13,460 bases of DNA, from assembly GCA_018262315.1 (NCBI GenBank), contig JAGSPS010000043.1, forward strand, positions 1 to 13,460, given 5' to 3'. The notes below the pieces were generated by a model. The model was not told the DNA's origin and ran no database searches. It saw only the letters and a program-made list of their open reading frames with translations. Positions 6,933 to 12,450 of the stretch are shown in pieces. The stretch's first letter is position 1; every line of letters starts with the position of its first letter. Source of the DNA: Deltaproteobacteria bacterium (GTDB taxonomy: Bacteria > Myxococcota_A > UBA9160 > PR03). The translations under genes and the position numbers were made by a program.

Positions 6933-8197
6933 CGCACCGGCTCTCGCAGCGGATGCTACTCGGCCTCGTGGTCGGCGCGGGCCTCGGCACGCTCGCGCAC
7001 TTCGTGGCGCCGGATTCGGCGCGCGTCGAGGCGATCGTCGCGTATGGGACCGCGCCGATCGGCGCAATCTTCTTGCGGCTGCTGTCGATGCTGGTGATCC
7101 CGCTGATCGTCCCGGCGCTCGCGCTCGGCGTCGCCAGCCTCGGCGACCTGGGCAAGCTCGGCAGACTCGGCCTGCGCTTCCTGCTCTACACGGTCGCCGT
7201 GAGCGGCACCGCGGTGGCGCTCGGCGTCGCGCTGGTGGAGATCGTCGGGCCGGGTCGCGGCATGGATCCGGAACTCGTTGCGAAACTGCGGGCGAGCACG
7301 ACGGTGGCGCAGGCGCCGTCGCCGCTGGCGGATCGCAGCGGCGCCGACTTCTTCGTGCAGCTCGTGCCGTCCAATCCCGTCGCCGCGCTGGCGAACGGTG
7401 ACATGCTCGCGGTGATGGTGTTCTCGCTGCTGCTCGGCGTCGGCCTCGCCGCCGTGCGTACCGACGCGGCGCGGCGCCTCGAAGATGCGCTGCAAGGGCT
7501 CTACGACGTCGTGATGTGGCTGCTTGCGGTGGTGATCCGGCTGGCGCCGCTCGGCGTCGCGTGTCTGCTCTTCACCACCACCGCGCGCCTCGGCTACGAA
7601 GTCCTCGGCGAGCTGGCCGCGTACGTGGCGGTCGTGGTCGGCGGCCTCGCGATCCACATGCTCGTCACGTACTCCGCGTCGGTGCGCTGGCTCGGCGGCA
7701 TGGACCCGCTCGCCTTCTTCCGCGCCATACGCCCGGCGATGCTGACGGCGTTCTCCACGGCGTCGAGCAACGCGACACTGCCCACCGCGCTACTCGTCGC
7801 GGAGAACGAACTGCACCTACCGGCGCATGTGTCGCGCTTCGTGCTGACGATCGGCTCGACGGCGAACCAGAACGGCACGGCGCTCTTCGAGGGCGTGACG
7901 GTGCTCTTCCTCGCGCAGCTCTACGGCGTCGATCTCGCGCTCGGCCAGCAGCTCGCCGTGGTCGGCGTCTGCGTGCTCGGCGGCGTCGGCACCGCCGGCG
8001 TGCCGGCCGGCTCGATCCCGGTGATCGCGATGATCCTCGGCATGGTGGGCATTCCGCCCGAGGCGATCGGCCTGATCCTCGGCGTCGACCGCTTCCTCGA
8101 CATGTGTCGCACCACCGTCAACGTGACGGGCGATCTCGCCGCCGCCGTGGTGGTGGCGCGCGGTGAGGAAGCTCACCCGAATCCGGAACCCGGGTAG
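6929..8197 (+). CDS. Dicarboxylate/amino acid:cation symporter (SLC1/DAACS family)
   Basis: Inner-membrane secondary transporter of the glutamate/aspartate/C4-dicarboxylate family, 422 residues, close to the usual length. The start is the GTG at 6929, overlapping the thiI stop; longer in-frame extensions lie inside thiI. Family landmarks are present: the HP1 serine-rich loop STASSNATLPT (277-287), the TM7 motif at 313-317, the HP2 tip GTAGVPAG (354-361), and the TM8 substrate site DMCRTTVNVTGD (391-402). In TM8, Asp391, Arg394, Thr395, Asn398 and Asp402 match GltPh Asp394, Arg397, Thr398, Asn401 and Asp405, so an acidic amino acid or dicarboxylate is the likely cargo. Oddly, TM7 reads NQNGT where the well-studied members have NMDGT, changing a residue (GltPh Asp312) of a sodium site. 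The last 25 nt overlap the convergent protease gene. Confidence 0.93.
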   Translation: MTHRLSQRMLLGLVVGAGLGTLAHFVAPDSARVEAIVAYGTAPIGAIFLRLLSMLVIPLIVPALALGVASLGDLGKLGRLGLRFLLYTVAVSGTAVALGVALVEIVGPGRGMDPELVAKLRASTTVAQAPSPLADRSGADFFVQLVPSNPVAALANGDMLAVMVFSLLLGVGLAAVRTDAARRLEDALQGLYDVVMWLLAVVIRLAPLGVACLLFTTTARLGYEVLGELAAYVAVVVGGLAIHMLVTYSASVRWLGGMDPLAFFRAIRPAMLTAFSTASSNATLPTALLVAENELHLPAHVSRFVLTIGSTANQNGTALFEGVTVLFLAQLYGVDLALGQQLAVVGVCVLGGVGTAGVPAGSIPVIAMILGMVGIPPEAIGLILGVDRFLDMCRTTVNVTGDLAAAVVVARGEEAHPNPEPG

Positions 8198-8871
8198 AGC
8201 AACCCGACCGCGATCCAGAACGCGCGCCGGAAGATCGGGCCGAACACGTTCCACGCGATCACGATGCCGGCGATCGCCAGCATCGGGTGGCGCGTCAACT
8301 CCTGGAAGCGGCGCGCCGCGGCGTCGCTCAGGAAGACCCCGACGGCGCCGGCGCCGTCGAGCGGCGGCAGTGGCATCAGGTTGAAGAGACACAGGATCAG
8401 GTTGAGCGTGAAGAAGGCGCTCACCAGGAGTGCGGCGGCGGCGGCCAATCCCTCGCTCACGGGCGCGACGATCGACGAGCCGCTCACCGTGTCGGGCACC
8501 GCGAAGACGCCCGCCGCGATGCCGAGCCAGATCGTCGCGCTCGCCGCCAGCACGAGCAGCAGGTTCGCCGCCGGTCCCGCGAGCGACATCCACGCCGCGC
8601 GCCGCGGATGGTTCGCGGCCCAGACCGGGTCGTAGGGCGCGCTCGCGTAACCGATCGGCCAGCCCGACGTGACCGCGGTGAAGAGCGGCAGCATCAGCAT
8701 CCCGAACGGCTCGCGCCGGATGTGCGGCCGCGGGTCGAGCGACAGCTGTCCGCCGAGGTACGCGGTCGGATCGCCGCCGCGCTGCGCGGCCCACGCGTGG
8801 GCCGCCTCGTGCAGCGAGGTCGAAAACAAGAAGACCACGTACCAGACGAGACCGTCGAGCGCGCGGTCCAA
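8173..8871 (-). CDS. Site-2-type intramembrane zinc metalloprotease (M50 family)
   Basis: A 232-residue polytopic protease with its active site inside the membrane. The zinc motif HEAAH is at 21-25 in the first membrane helix (SLHEAAHAW). The second signature is NLMPLPPLDG at 164-173, with Asp172 the third zinc ligand. SLAGPAANLLL at 96-106 is the usual helix between them. Hydrophobic stretches lie at about 8-28, 55-75, 95-122, 140-166 and 195-226. No PDZ domain is present, as in the short M50B branch, whose substrates are mostly unknown. The start is a TTG at 8871 immediately after the TAG of the PNPOx-like gene (0 nt gap), with AAGGGG inside that gene as a possible ribosome-binding site. 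A later GTG would fall only about 10 residues before the catalytic motif. It is last in the sigma/anti-sigma operon, so it may act on the anti-sigma factor (inference). Confidence 0.92.
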   Translation of the reverse strand: MDRALDGLVWYVVFLFSTSLHEAAHAWAAQRGGDPTAYLGGQLSLDPRPHIRREPFGMLMLPLFTAVTSGWPIGYASAPYDPVWAANHPRRAAWMSLAGPAANLLLVLAASATIWLGIAAGVFAVPDTVSGSSIVAPVSEGLAAAAALLVSAFFTLNLILCLFNLMPLPPLDGAGAVGVFLSDAAARRFQELTRHPMLAIAGIVIAWNVFGPIFRRAFWIAVGLLYPGSGFG

Positions 8872-9426
8872 CTACGCGTCCCCTTCCGCGAGGCCGGGCA
8901 AGCCGTCGAGGCTCCGGGCGTTGTTGGCGGCGCGGTATGCGCGCAACCCCTTCGCGCCCTTGCGCGACGCCCAAGCTCCGAGGTGGTCGCGCTGGCCCTC
9001 GTAGCGGTAGAGCGGCACGCCGTAACCGCAGGTGTCGGCGATGCGCGTGACGTCCACGCGGATCACCGCGCGCGCGGACGCGTCGTGCGGGAAACTCGCC
9101 GCGAGTTCTTCGAAGCCAGCAGCACCCGCCTCGAAGACGGTCCCGCGGCCGTGGAAGCGCACGATGCGCGGCGGCCCCTCGAATGCACAGAACATCAGCA
9201 CGATGCGTCCGTTCTCGCGAAGATGCGCGACGGTCTCGATGCCGCTGCCGGTGAGATCGAGGTACGCGACGCTGCGCGGGCCGAGCACGGCGAAGCTGTC
9301 GAGTCCCTTCGGCGAGAGGTTCACCAGGCCGTCGCCCGAAAGCGGCGCCGTCGCGACGAAGAACATGCGCTGGCCCTGCAGCCACTCGCGCATGCGCTCG
9401 TCGATCGCGTCGAAGAGCTTGCCCAT
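8872..9426 (-). CDS. Pyridoxamine 5'-phosphate oxidase-like (PNPOx-fold) protein
   Basis: A 184-residue member of the split-barrel PNPOx-like family, which usually binds FMN, F420 or heme; the true substrate is unknown for most members. Visible landmarks are MFFVATAPLSGDGLVNLSPK (21-40), a beta-barrel core with LGPRSVAYLDLTGSG (48-62) and GRIVLMFCAFEGPPRIVRFHG (about 73-93), and the family C-terminal tail with RYEGQRDHL (141-149) and NNARSLDGLPGL (168-179). There is no signal peptide or membrane segment, so it is cytoplasmic. The ATG at 9426 has AAGGG six bases upstream (9433-9437). It lies 10 nt after the decayed VOC gene and abuts the protease gene directly, so it belongs to the sigma-factor operon. 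A role in handling oxidised or reactive small molecules is possible but not shown. Confidence 0.88.
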   Translation of the reverse strand: MGKLFDAIDERMREWLQGQRMFFVATAPLSGDGLVNLSPKGLDSFAVLGPRSVAYLDLTGSGIETVAHLRENGRIVLMFCAFEGPPRIVRFHGRGTVFEAGAAGFEELAASFPHDASARAVIRVDVTRIADTCGYGVPLYRYEGQRDHLGAWASRKGAKGLRAYRAANNARSLDGLPGLAEGDA

Positions 9427-9436
9427 GCGTTTCCCT

Positions 9437-9540
9437 TCAGAGCGGTTCGATCATTTCGATGCGGTTGCCGAACGGCTCGTCGGCGGAGGCGCGTCGCCCG
9501 CCGGCATCGCGAGCTGCACGGGGTCGATGGCGACGATCAC
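9437..9540 (-). pseudogene. Remnant of a VOC (glyoxalase-fold) gene, only the two ends left
   Basis: Between the anti-sigma and PNPOx-like genes lie about 104 bp that read like the first and last pieces of a VOC-family protein in two different frames. From a GTG at 9540 the first frame gives VIVAIDPVQLAMPAGDA, matching the common VOC N-terminus of the type V-A-I-D-H-V-Q-L-A-M-P-A-G. A second frame then gives DEPFGNRIEMIEPL and a stop at 9437-9439, matching the usual VOC C-terminus (DPFGNRIELIEP). The roughly 90 residues expected in between are missing and the frame is shifted. The GTG overlaps the anti-sigma stop by 4 nt (GTGA), as an intact coupled operon gene would. In the first frame translation would end after about 28 residues. 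The family match is from memory of VOC motifs; no search was run. Confidence 0.72.
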
Positions 9541-10478
9541 GGCTTCGCGGGCGGCGGCGCGCCGACCGACGCGTGATCGACCAGGAAGCGCCAACCGGCC
9601 GCAGTACGAACCAGGACCTCGCTGGTGCGAACGGCCATCACAACGGGTTTGCCGTCCGGCCCCGGGAACGTCTGCTTCCACTGTCCGATCACCGAGATGT
9701 GAGACGGCGTGAGGAAGCGCGCGGCGAGCTGTTCGAGTTGCCCAACGGACGGCGGCTGACACGCGAGTGCGACGAGCTTGCCGATCTCCGCTTTGCCGTG
9801 CGCGACCCCACCTTCCATCGGGAAGATCGCCGTCGCGTCATCGGCGTAGAGAGCCGTCACGGCGGCGACGTCGCCCGCGTTGCAGGCGGCGCCGAAGCGC
9901 TCGTCCAGATCGCGCGCAATCGCGGCCGCGTCGGACGGCGGCGCGGCAGCGTCGTCGGACGGCGGCGCGCTCGCGCCGAGCGGGGCGTCGCGGTGTGCGG
10001 TCAACTCGCGCGCCGCGGCTTCGGCGTCGGCGCGCAACTTCGGTGTAACCCGCTCGGCGGAAGCGACGACGACGCGCTCGGCGGGGGGCGCGACGGGCGG
10101 CTGCGTTCGCATCACGAGAAAGAGCGCTGCCGCCGCAGCGGCCGCCGCGGCGAATCCCACGGGTGCGAGCCAGCGGCGCTGGCGCGGCGGGGTGCGGCGC
10201 AGCGGCGACGCGCCCGGCGGCGCGCCATTCGCTTCGTCGCGCAAGCGCGCAGCGAGCGCGCTGCGCATGCGCTCGCTTCGCGTCGCGTCCAGCGGTCCAG
10301 CGGCGACGCTTCGCAGCGCCGCGTCGACGCCACGCAACGCCGCGAGCCGCTGCGCACAGTCGCGACACGACGCCGCGTGCGCCCGCACCTCGGCGGCGCG
10401 CTCCGCATCGAGTTGGCCGTCGAGCAGCGCCGAGAGATCGTCGTCGAACGGCGCACAGCGCTCCGCAATCGGGTTCAT
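9537..10478 (-). CDS. Membrane-anchored zinc-finger anti-sigma factor with C-terminal NTF2/SnoaL-like domain
   Basis: A 313-residue likely antagonist of the ECF sigma factor encoded just upstream. The N-terminal cytoplasmic domain carries the zinc-binding anti-sigma signature H-x3-C-x2-C (His34, Cys38, Cys41 in HAASCRDC) after DLSALLDGQLD (14-24). A basic stretch RRTPPRQRR (94-102) precedes one membrane helix (about 103-123, with nine consecutive Ala). An Ala/Pro/Asp linker follows (about 124-182, with a duplicated APPSD unit), then a domain at about 187-305. That domain (LDERFGAACNAGDVAAVTALYADDATAIF, split here at about 191-219, and WRFLVDHAS near the end) resembles the NTF2-like SgcJ/DUF4440/SnoaL group, an unusual sensor domain for an anti-sigma factor. 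The ATG overlaps the sigma stop (ATGA) with GGAG seven bases upstream. The topology puts the NTF2-like domain outside the cytoplasm. Confidence 0.88.
   Translation of the reverse strand: MNPIAERCAPFDDDLSALLDGQLDAERAAEVRAHAASCRDCAQRLAALRGVDAALRSVAAGPLDATRSERMRSALAARLRDEANGAPPGASPLRRTPPRQRRWLAPVGFAAAAAAAAALFLVMRTQPPVAPPAERVVVASAERVTPKLRADAEAAARELTAHRDAPLGASAPPSDDAAAPPSDAAAIARDLDERFGAACNAGDVAAVTALYADDATAIFPMEGGVAHGKAEIGKLVALACQPPSVGQLEQLAARFLTPSHISVIGQWKQTFPGPDGKPVVMAVRTSEVLVRTAAGWRFLVDHASVGAPPPAKP
9930..9969. repeat. 16-nt direct repeat inside the anti-sigma linker
   Basis: GTCGGACGGCGGCGCG occurs at 9930-9945 and again at 9954-9969, 24 nt (eight codons) apart. On the coding strand it encodes the repeated APPSD units of the linker between the membrane helix and the NTF2-like domain. 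The in-frame spacing suggests a slippage duplication that lengthened the linker without breaking the frame. Confidence 0.8.
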
Positions 10479-11047
10479 CGCTCATCTCCGCCGATCAATT
10501 CGGCCAGCGCGCAACGCGCACGATGCACGAGCGCCTTCACCGACTTCTCGCTGGTCTCGAGACTCGCGGCGACCTCCGCGTACGAGAGCCCCTCGACGGC
10601 GCTCAGCCACAACGCGACGCGCTGGCGCTCGGGCAGCGTCGCCAGCGCCTGCTCGACGCTGTCGCCTACGCGTCGCGCGTGGGCGACGTCGTCGGCGCGG
10701 GGCGTGTCCGAGGCGAGCACCAGCACGCTGCCGTCGTCCTCCTCCTGGTCGGTGCTGCGGTGCGGGCTGCGGTGCCGCGGTCGCCGCAGCTCGTTGAGCG
10801 CGAGGCGTGTCGCGATCGTGTAGAGCCACGTCGAGAAGCGGGCGTCCGGCTGGTAGCGCTCGCGCGCGCGGTAGAGACGGAGAAAAGTCTCCTGCACGAG
10901 TTCCTCCGCCGAGGCGGCGTCGCGTACGATGCGTTCGAGATACCGGAGCAACGGGCCCGACCAACGGGCGAAGAGTTCGTCGAAGGCCGACTCGTCGCCA
11001 GCGCGCAGGGCCAGCATGAGCCGGACGTCGTCGTCGCCGTCGTGCAA
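10475..11047 (-). CDS. ECF-type RNA polymerase sigma factor (sigma-70 family)
   Basis: A 190-residue alternative sigma factor of the group that responds to envelope or redox signals. The sigma-2 domain spans about 20-88: AFDELFARW (21-29), DAASAEELVQETFLRLY (43-59) for -10 recognition and core binding, and RFSTWLYTIATRLALNELRR (70-89). A short acidic linker leads to sigma-4 (about 132-185: ALATLPERQRVALWL, then the helix-turn-helix LSYAEVAASLETSEKSVKAL and VHRARCALAEL). No extra C-terminal domain is present. The start is taken as the TTG at 11047, because GGAG (11054-11057) lies six bases before it; the ATG at 11017 has no such site and would trim 10 residues. Far longer in-frame openings cross the repeats and the next gene and are spurious. 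The TGA stop overlaps the anti-sigma ATG. Autoregulation from the 131-bp upstream gap is likely but not shown. Confidence 0.93.
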   Translation of the reverse strand: MHDGDDDVRLMLALRAGDESAFDELFARWSGPLLRYLERIVRDAASAEELVQETFLRLYRARERYQPDARFSTWLYTIATRLALNELRRPRHRSPHRSTDQEEDDGSVLVLASDTPRADDVAHARRVGDSVEQALATLPERQRVALWLSAVEGLSYAEVAASLETSEKSVKALVHRARCALAELIGGDER

Positions 11048-11053
11048 GCCCGT

Positions 11054-11057
11054 CTCC
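11054..11057 (-). promoter_or_regulatory. Ribosome-binding site that decides the sigma-factor start
   Basis: GGAG on the minus strand lies six bases before the TTG at 11047, the ideal spacing. The next in-frame ATG (11017) lacks any such site. This is the main reason for choosing a TTG start for the sigma factor. Confidence 0.6.
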
Positions 11058-11065
11058 GCTGTTCC

Positions 11066-11118
11066 GACCCAACCCGAGCCGCCCCGCCCGGTTGCGCCCA
11101 GTCGGGCCTGGTTGGGTC
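11066..11118. repeat. 9-bp inverted repeat upstream of the sigma-factor start
   Basis: GACCCAACC (11066-11074) is the exact reverse complement of GGTTGGGTC (11110-11118), with 35 nt between. A smaller GCCC/GGGC stem (11096-11107) lies inside. It could form a leader hairpin before the ribosome-binding site or be a protein-binding site. Confidence 0.65.
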
Positions 11119-11119
11119 C

Positions 11120-11167
11120 AATGACCTGACGACGCAATAACTTGACGCCCAAATAACTTGACGCCCG
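11120..11167. repeat. Three tandem copies of a 16-nt repeat upstream of the sigma operon
   Basis: On the plus strand the units are AATGACCTGACGACGC (11120-11135), AATAACTTGACGCCCA (11136-11151) and AATAACTTGACGCCCG (11152-11167). The last two match over 15 nt, and the first is diverged at five or six positions. They are AT-richer than the surroundings. A 16-nt period places successive units about one and a half helical turns apart. They lie in the promoter region of the sigma factor, so they could be regulator-binding sites. They could also be part of a dispersed intergenic repeat. Confidence 0.85.
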
Positions 11168-11178
11168 GCACCGTCGCC

Positions 11179-11991
11179 TCAAAGGCGGCTGAGGAACTCG
11201 AGGATGGCGGCGTTCAGGGCTTCTGGTTCCTCGATGCTGACGACGTGGCCGGCGCGGGGGATCACGACCTTCTTTGCGTTCGGCAGCCTGGCGGCCATCA
11301 CGTCGGCTGCGCGCAGATAGGCCTCGTCTTCCTCGCCGACCACGACCAGCGCGGGCACCGCGATCTGCGCCAGCTCGTCGATGCAGCCCGGGATCGGTCC
11401 CGAGACGCGGCGGCCGAAGTTCGCGACGCCGCGGGGCGACATCTTCGCGATCGCGCGCGCGGCGTGCTGCGCCGCGGGCAGCTCGGGGCGGCGGCCGATT
11501 GCGGTGGCGGCCGCGCGGCTGTCCACGAACGACTGGATGCCGCGCGTCTCGAGGTTCGTCGCGATGCGCTCGATCTGCGCGAGCCAGCCCGCTTGCGCGT
11601 CCGGGTTCTTGAAGCCCGGCCCCGTGTCGATCAGCACCAGCGCACTCACGCGCTCGGGATGACGCAGCGCGAAGTGCAGCGACAGGGCGCCGCCGAACGA
11701 GAAGCCGGCCAACACCGCCGGCGTCTTCGGCGCGCCCCAATCCAGCACGCGCCCGAGATCGTCGAGGACCAGGTCGAACGAGTACGCGTCGGGATCTTCG
11801 GGCGCGTCCGAGTCGCCGTGGCCGCGATAGTCCCAGAGCAGCACGCGATGGCCGGCGGCGACCAGCGGCTCGACCTGCGGGCGAAAGTTCTCGCGCGTGG
11901 TCGCGTAGCCGCACGAGAACAGGATCGGCGGACCCTCGCCGTAGCTCTCGACGTGGAGTCCGATGCCGTCGCGTGTCGCGACCCGCGCCAC
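11179..11991 (-). CDS. Alpha/beta-fold hydrolase
   Basis: A 270-residue soluble alpha/beta hydrolase, probably an esterase or lactonase-like enzyme; the substrate is unknown. The catalytic triad can be read: nucleophile Ser98 in the elbow GFSFGG (96-101), acid Asp222 in VVVGEEDEAY, and His249 in RAGHVVS. The oxyanion region FSCGYATTRENF (25-36) and the strand motif LLWDYRGHGDSD (51-62) are typical of the family. The start is the GTG at 11991, 2 nt after the TGA of the SRPBCC gene, with AAGG seven bases upstream inside that gene. Earlier in-frame starts are absent. The two genes are therefore very probably coupled, and both follow sppA on the same strand. Confidence 0.92.
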   Translation of the reverse strand: MARVATRDGIGLHVESYGEGPPILFSCGYATTRENFRPQVEPLVAAGHRVLLWDYRGHGDSDAPEDPDAYSFDLVLDDLGRVLDWGAPKTPAVLAGFSFGGALSLHFALRHPERVSALVLIDTGPGFKNPDAQAGWLAQIERIATNLETRGIQSFVDSRAAATAIGRRPELPAAQHAARAIAKMSPRGVANFGRRVSGPIPGCIDELAQIAVPALVVVGEEDEAYLRAADVMAARLPNAKKVVIPRAGHVVSIEEPEALNAAILEFLSRL

Positions 11992-11993
11992 CT

Positions 11994-12419
11994 TCAGGCC
12001 TTCGCGCCGAGCCGTTTGCGCAGCGCCTTCGCCATCTGGTCGAGCTGATCCTGCATCGGACCGCGGATCGTGAACTCGGGGACGAGCGCCTTGGTGCGAC
12101 CCTCGAGTTCGATGCGAACCCGCGTCTTCTGCTTGCGCTCGGTGAGCGTCACGGCGCCGCGCAGCTCGCGCCAGATGTGACCGTCGCAGACCTTCTCGAA
12201 GCGGACATCGCCGCCCGCCTCGTAGTCGAAGTGGAAGGTCGCAACGCCTTCGCGACCGAGCGCGGTGTAGTGACTCGCGATCGTCTTGCGCTGCCCCTTG
12301 CGCGCCACGATCTCCGTGGTGCCGCCCGGGAAGAGGTCGCAGAGGACCCCGTCGTCGGCGAGCAGCTGCGCCGCCTCGCCACGCGAGCGATCGACGTCGA
12401 ACTCCTTCTCCATGCGCAA
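11994..12419 (-). CDS. SRPBCC/START-like fold protein (DUF2505-like appearance)
   Basis: A 141-residue soluble protein with the pattern of the SRPBCC (polyketide cyclase/START-like) fold, which binds hydrophobic ligands in a deep cavity. It has an N-terminal strand EKEFDVDRSRGEAAQLLADD and a central beta region (TEIVARKGQRKTIASHYTAL, then VATFHFDYEAGGDVRFEKV). RGAVTLTERKQKTRVRIELEG follows in two parts, and it ends with a long amphipathic helix (MQDQLDQMAKALRKRLGAKA). The assignment to SRPBCC is from this pattern; a closer family name is uncertain. The start is taken as the TTG at 12419, because GAGGAG (12428-12433) lies eight bases before it; the ATG at 12413 would be 14 bases away. It sits 31 nt after sppA and 2 nt before the hydrolase gene, suggesting one transcript. 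Confidence 0.72.
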   Translation of the reverse strand: MRMEKEFDVDRSRGEAAQLLADDGVLCDLFPGGTTEIVARKGQRKTIASHYTALGREGVATFHFDYEAGGDVRFEKVCDGHIWRELRGAVTLTERKQKTRVRIELEGRTKALVPEFTIRGPMQDQLDQMAKALRKRLGAKA

Positions 12420-12427
12420 GAGCCGTT

Positions 12428-12433
12428 CTCCTC
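12428..12433 (-). promoter_or_regulatory. Ribosome-binding site favouring a TTG start for the SRPBCC gene
   Basis: GAGGAG on the minus strand is eight bases before the TTG at 12419 and 14 before the ATG at 12413. Spacing favours the TTG. The difference is only two residues of protein. Confidence 0.55.
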
Positions 12434-12450
12434 GCCGCGAGTGCGAGCCG

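Larger units (their letters stand above)
11048..11178. promoter_or_regulatory. Upstream region of the sigma-factor operon with repeats
   Basis: This 131-bp gap is the largest break in the minus-strand run and must hold the operon promoter and any terminator of the hydrolase gene. In the direction of transcription it contains three tandem 16-nt repeats (11167-11120), a 9-bp inverted repeat (11118-11066) and the GGAG ribosome-binding site (11057-11054). I found no clear GGAAC-type ECF -35 with a matching -10. The stop of the upstream hydrolase gene sits in a 5-bp stem (11175-11187) without a T-run, too weak to call a terminator. Confidence 0.5.

Noticed and set aside
7817..9385. A 522-codon minus-strand open frame spanning the protease and PNPOx-like genes
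   Set aside because: It is a different frame of two well-supported genes and has no domain pattern of its own.
11120..11167. Tandem repeats as a CRISPR array or plasmid iterons
   Set aside because: The units abut with no unique spacers, are only 16 nt, and no cas or replication gene is present in the window.
11175..11187. Hairpin at the end of the alpha/beta hydrolase gene as a terminator
   Set aside because: The stem is only 5 bp and no T-run follows in the direction of transcription.
11048..11914. Upstream extension of the sigma-factor frame to a 479-residue protein
   Set aside because: The extension crosses the tandem repeats and runs antisense-like through another frame of the hydrolase gene; it has Arg-rich shadow composition. 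A ribosome-binding site fixes the start at 11047.
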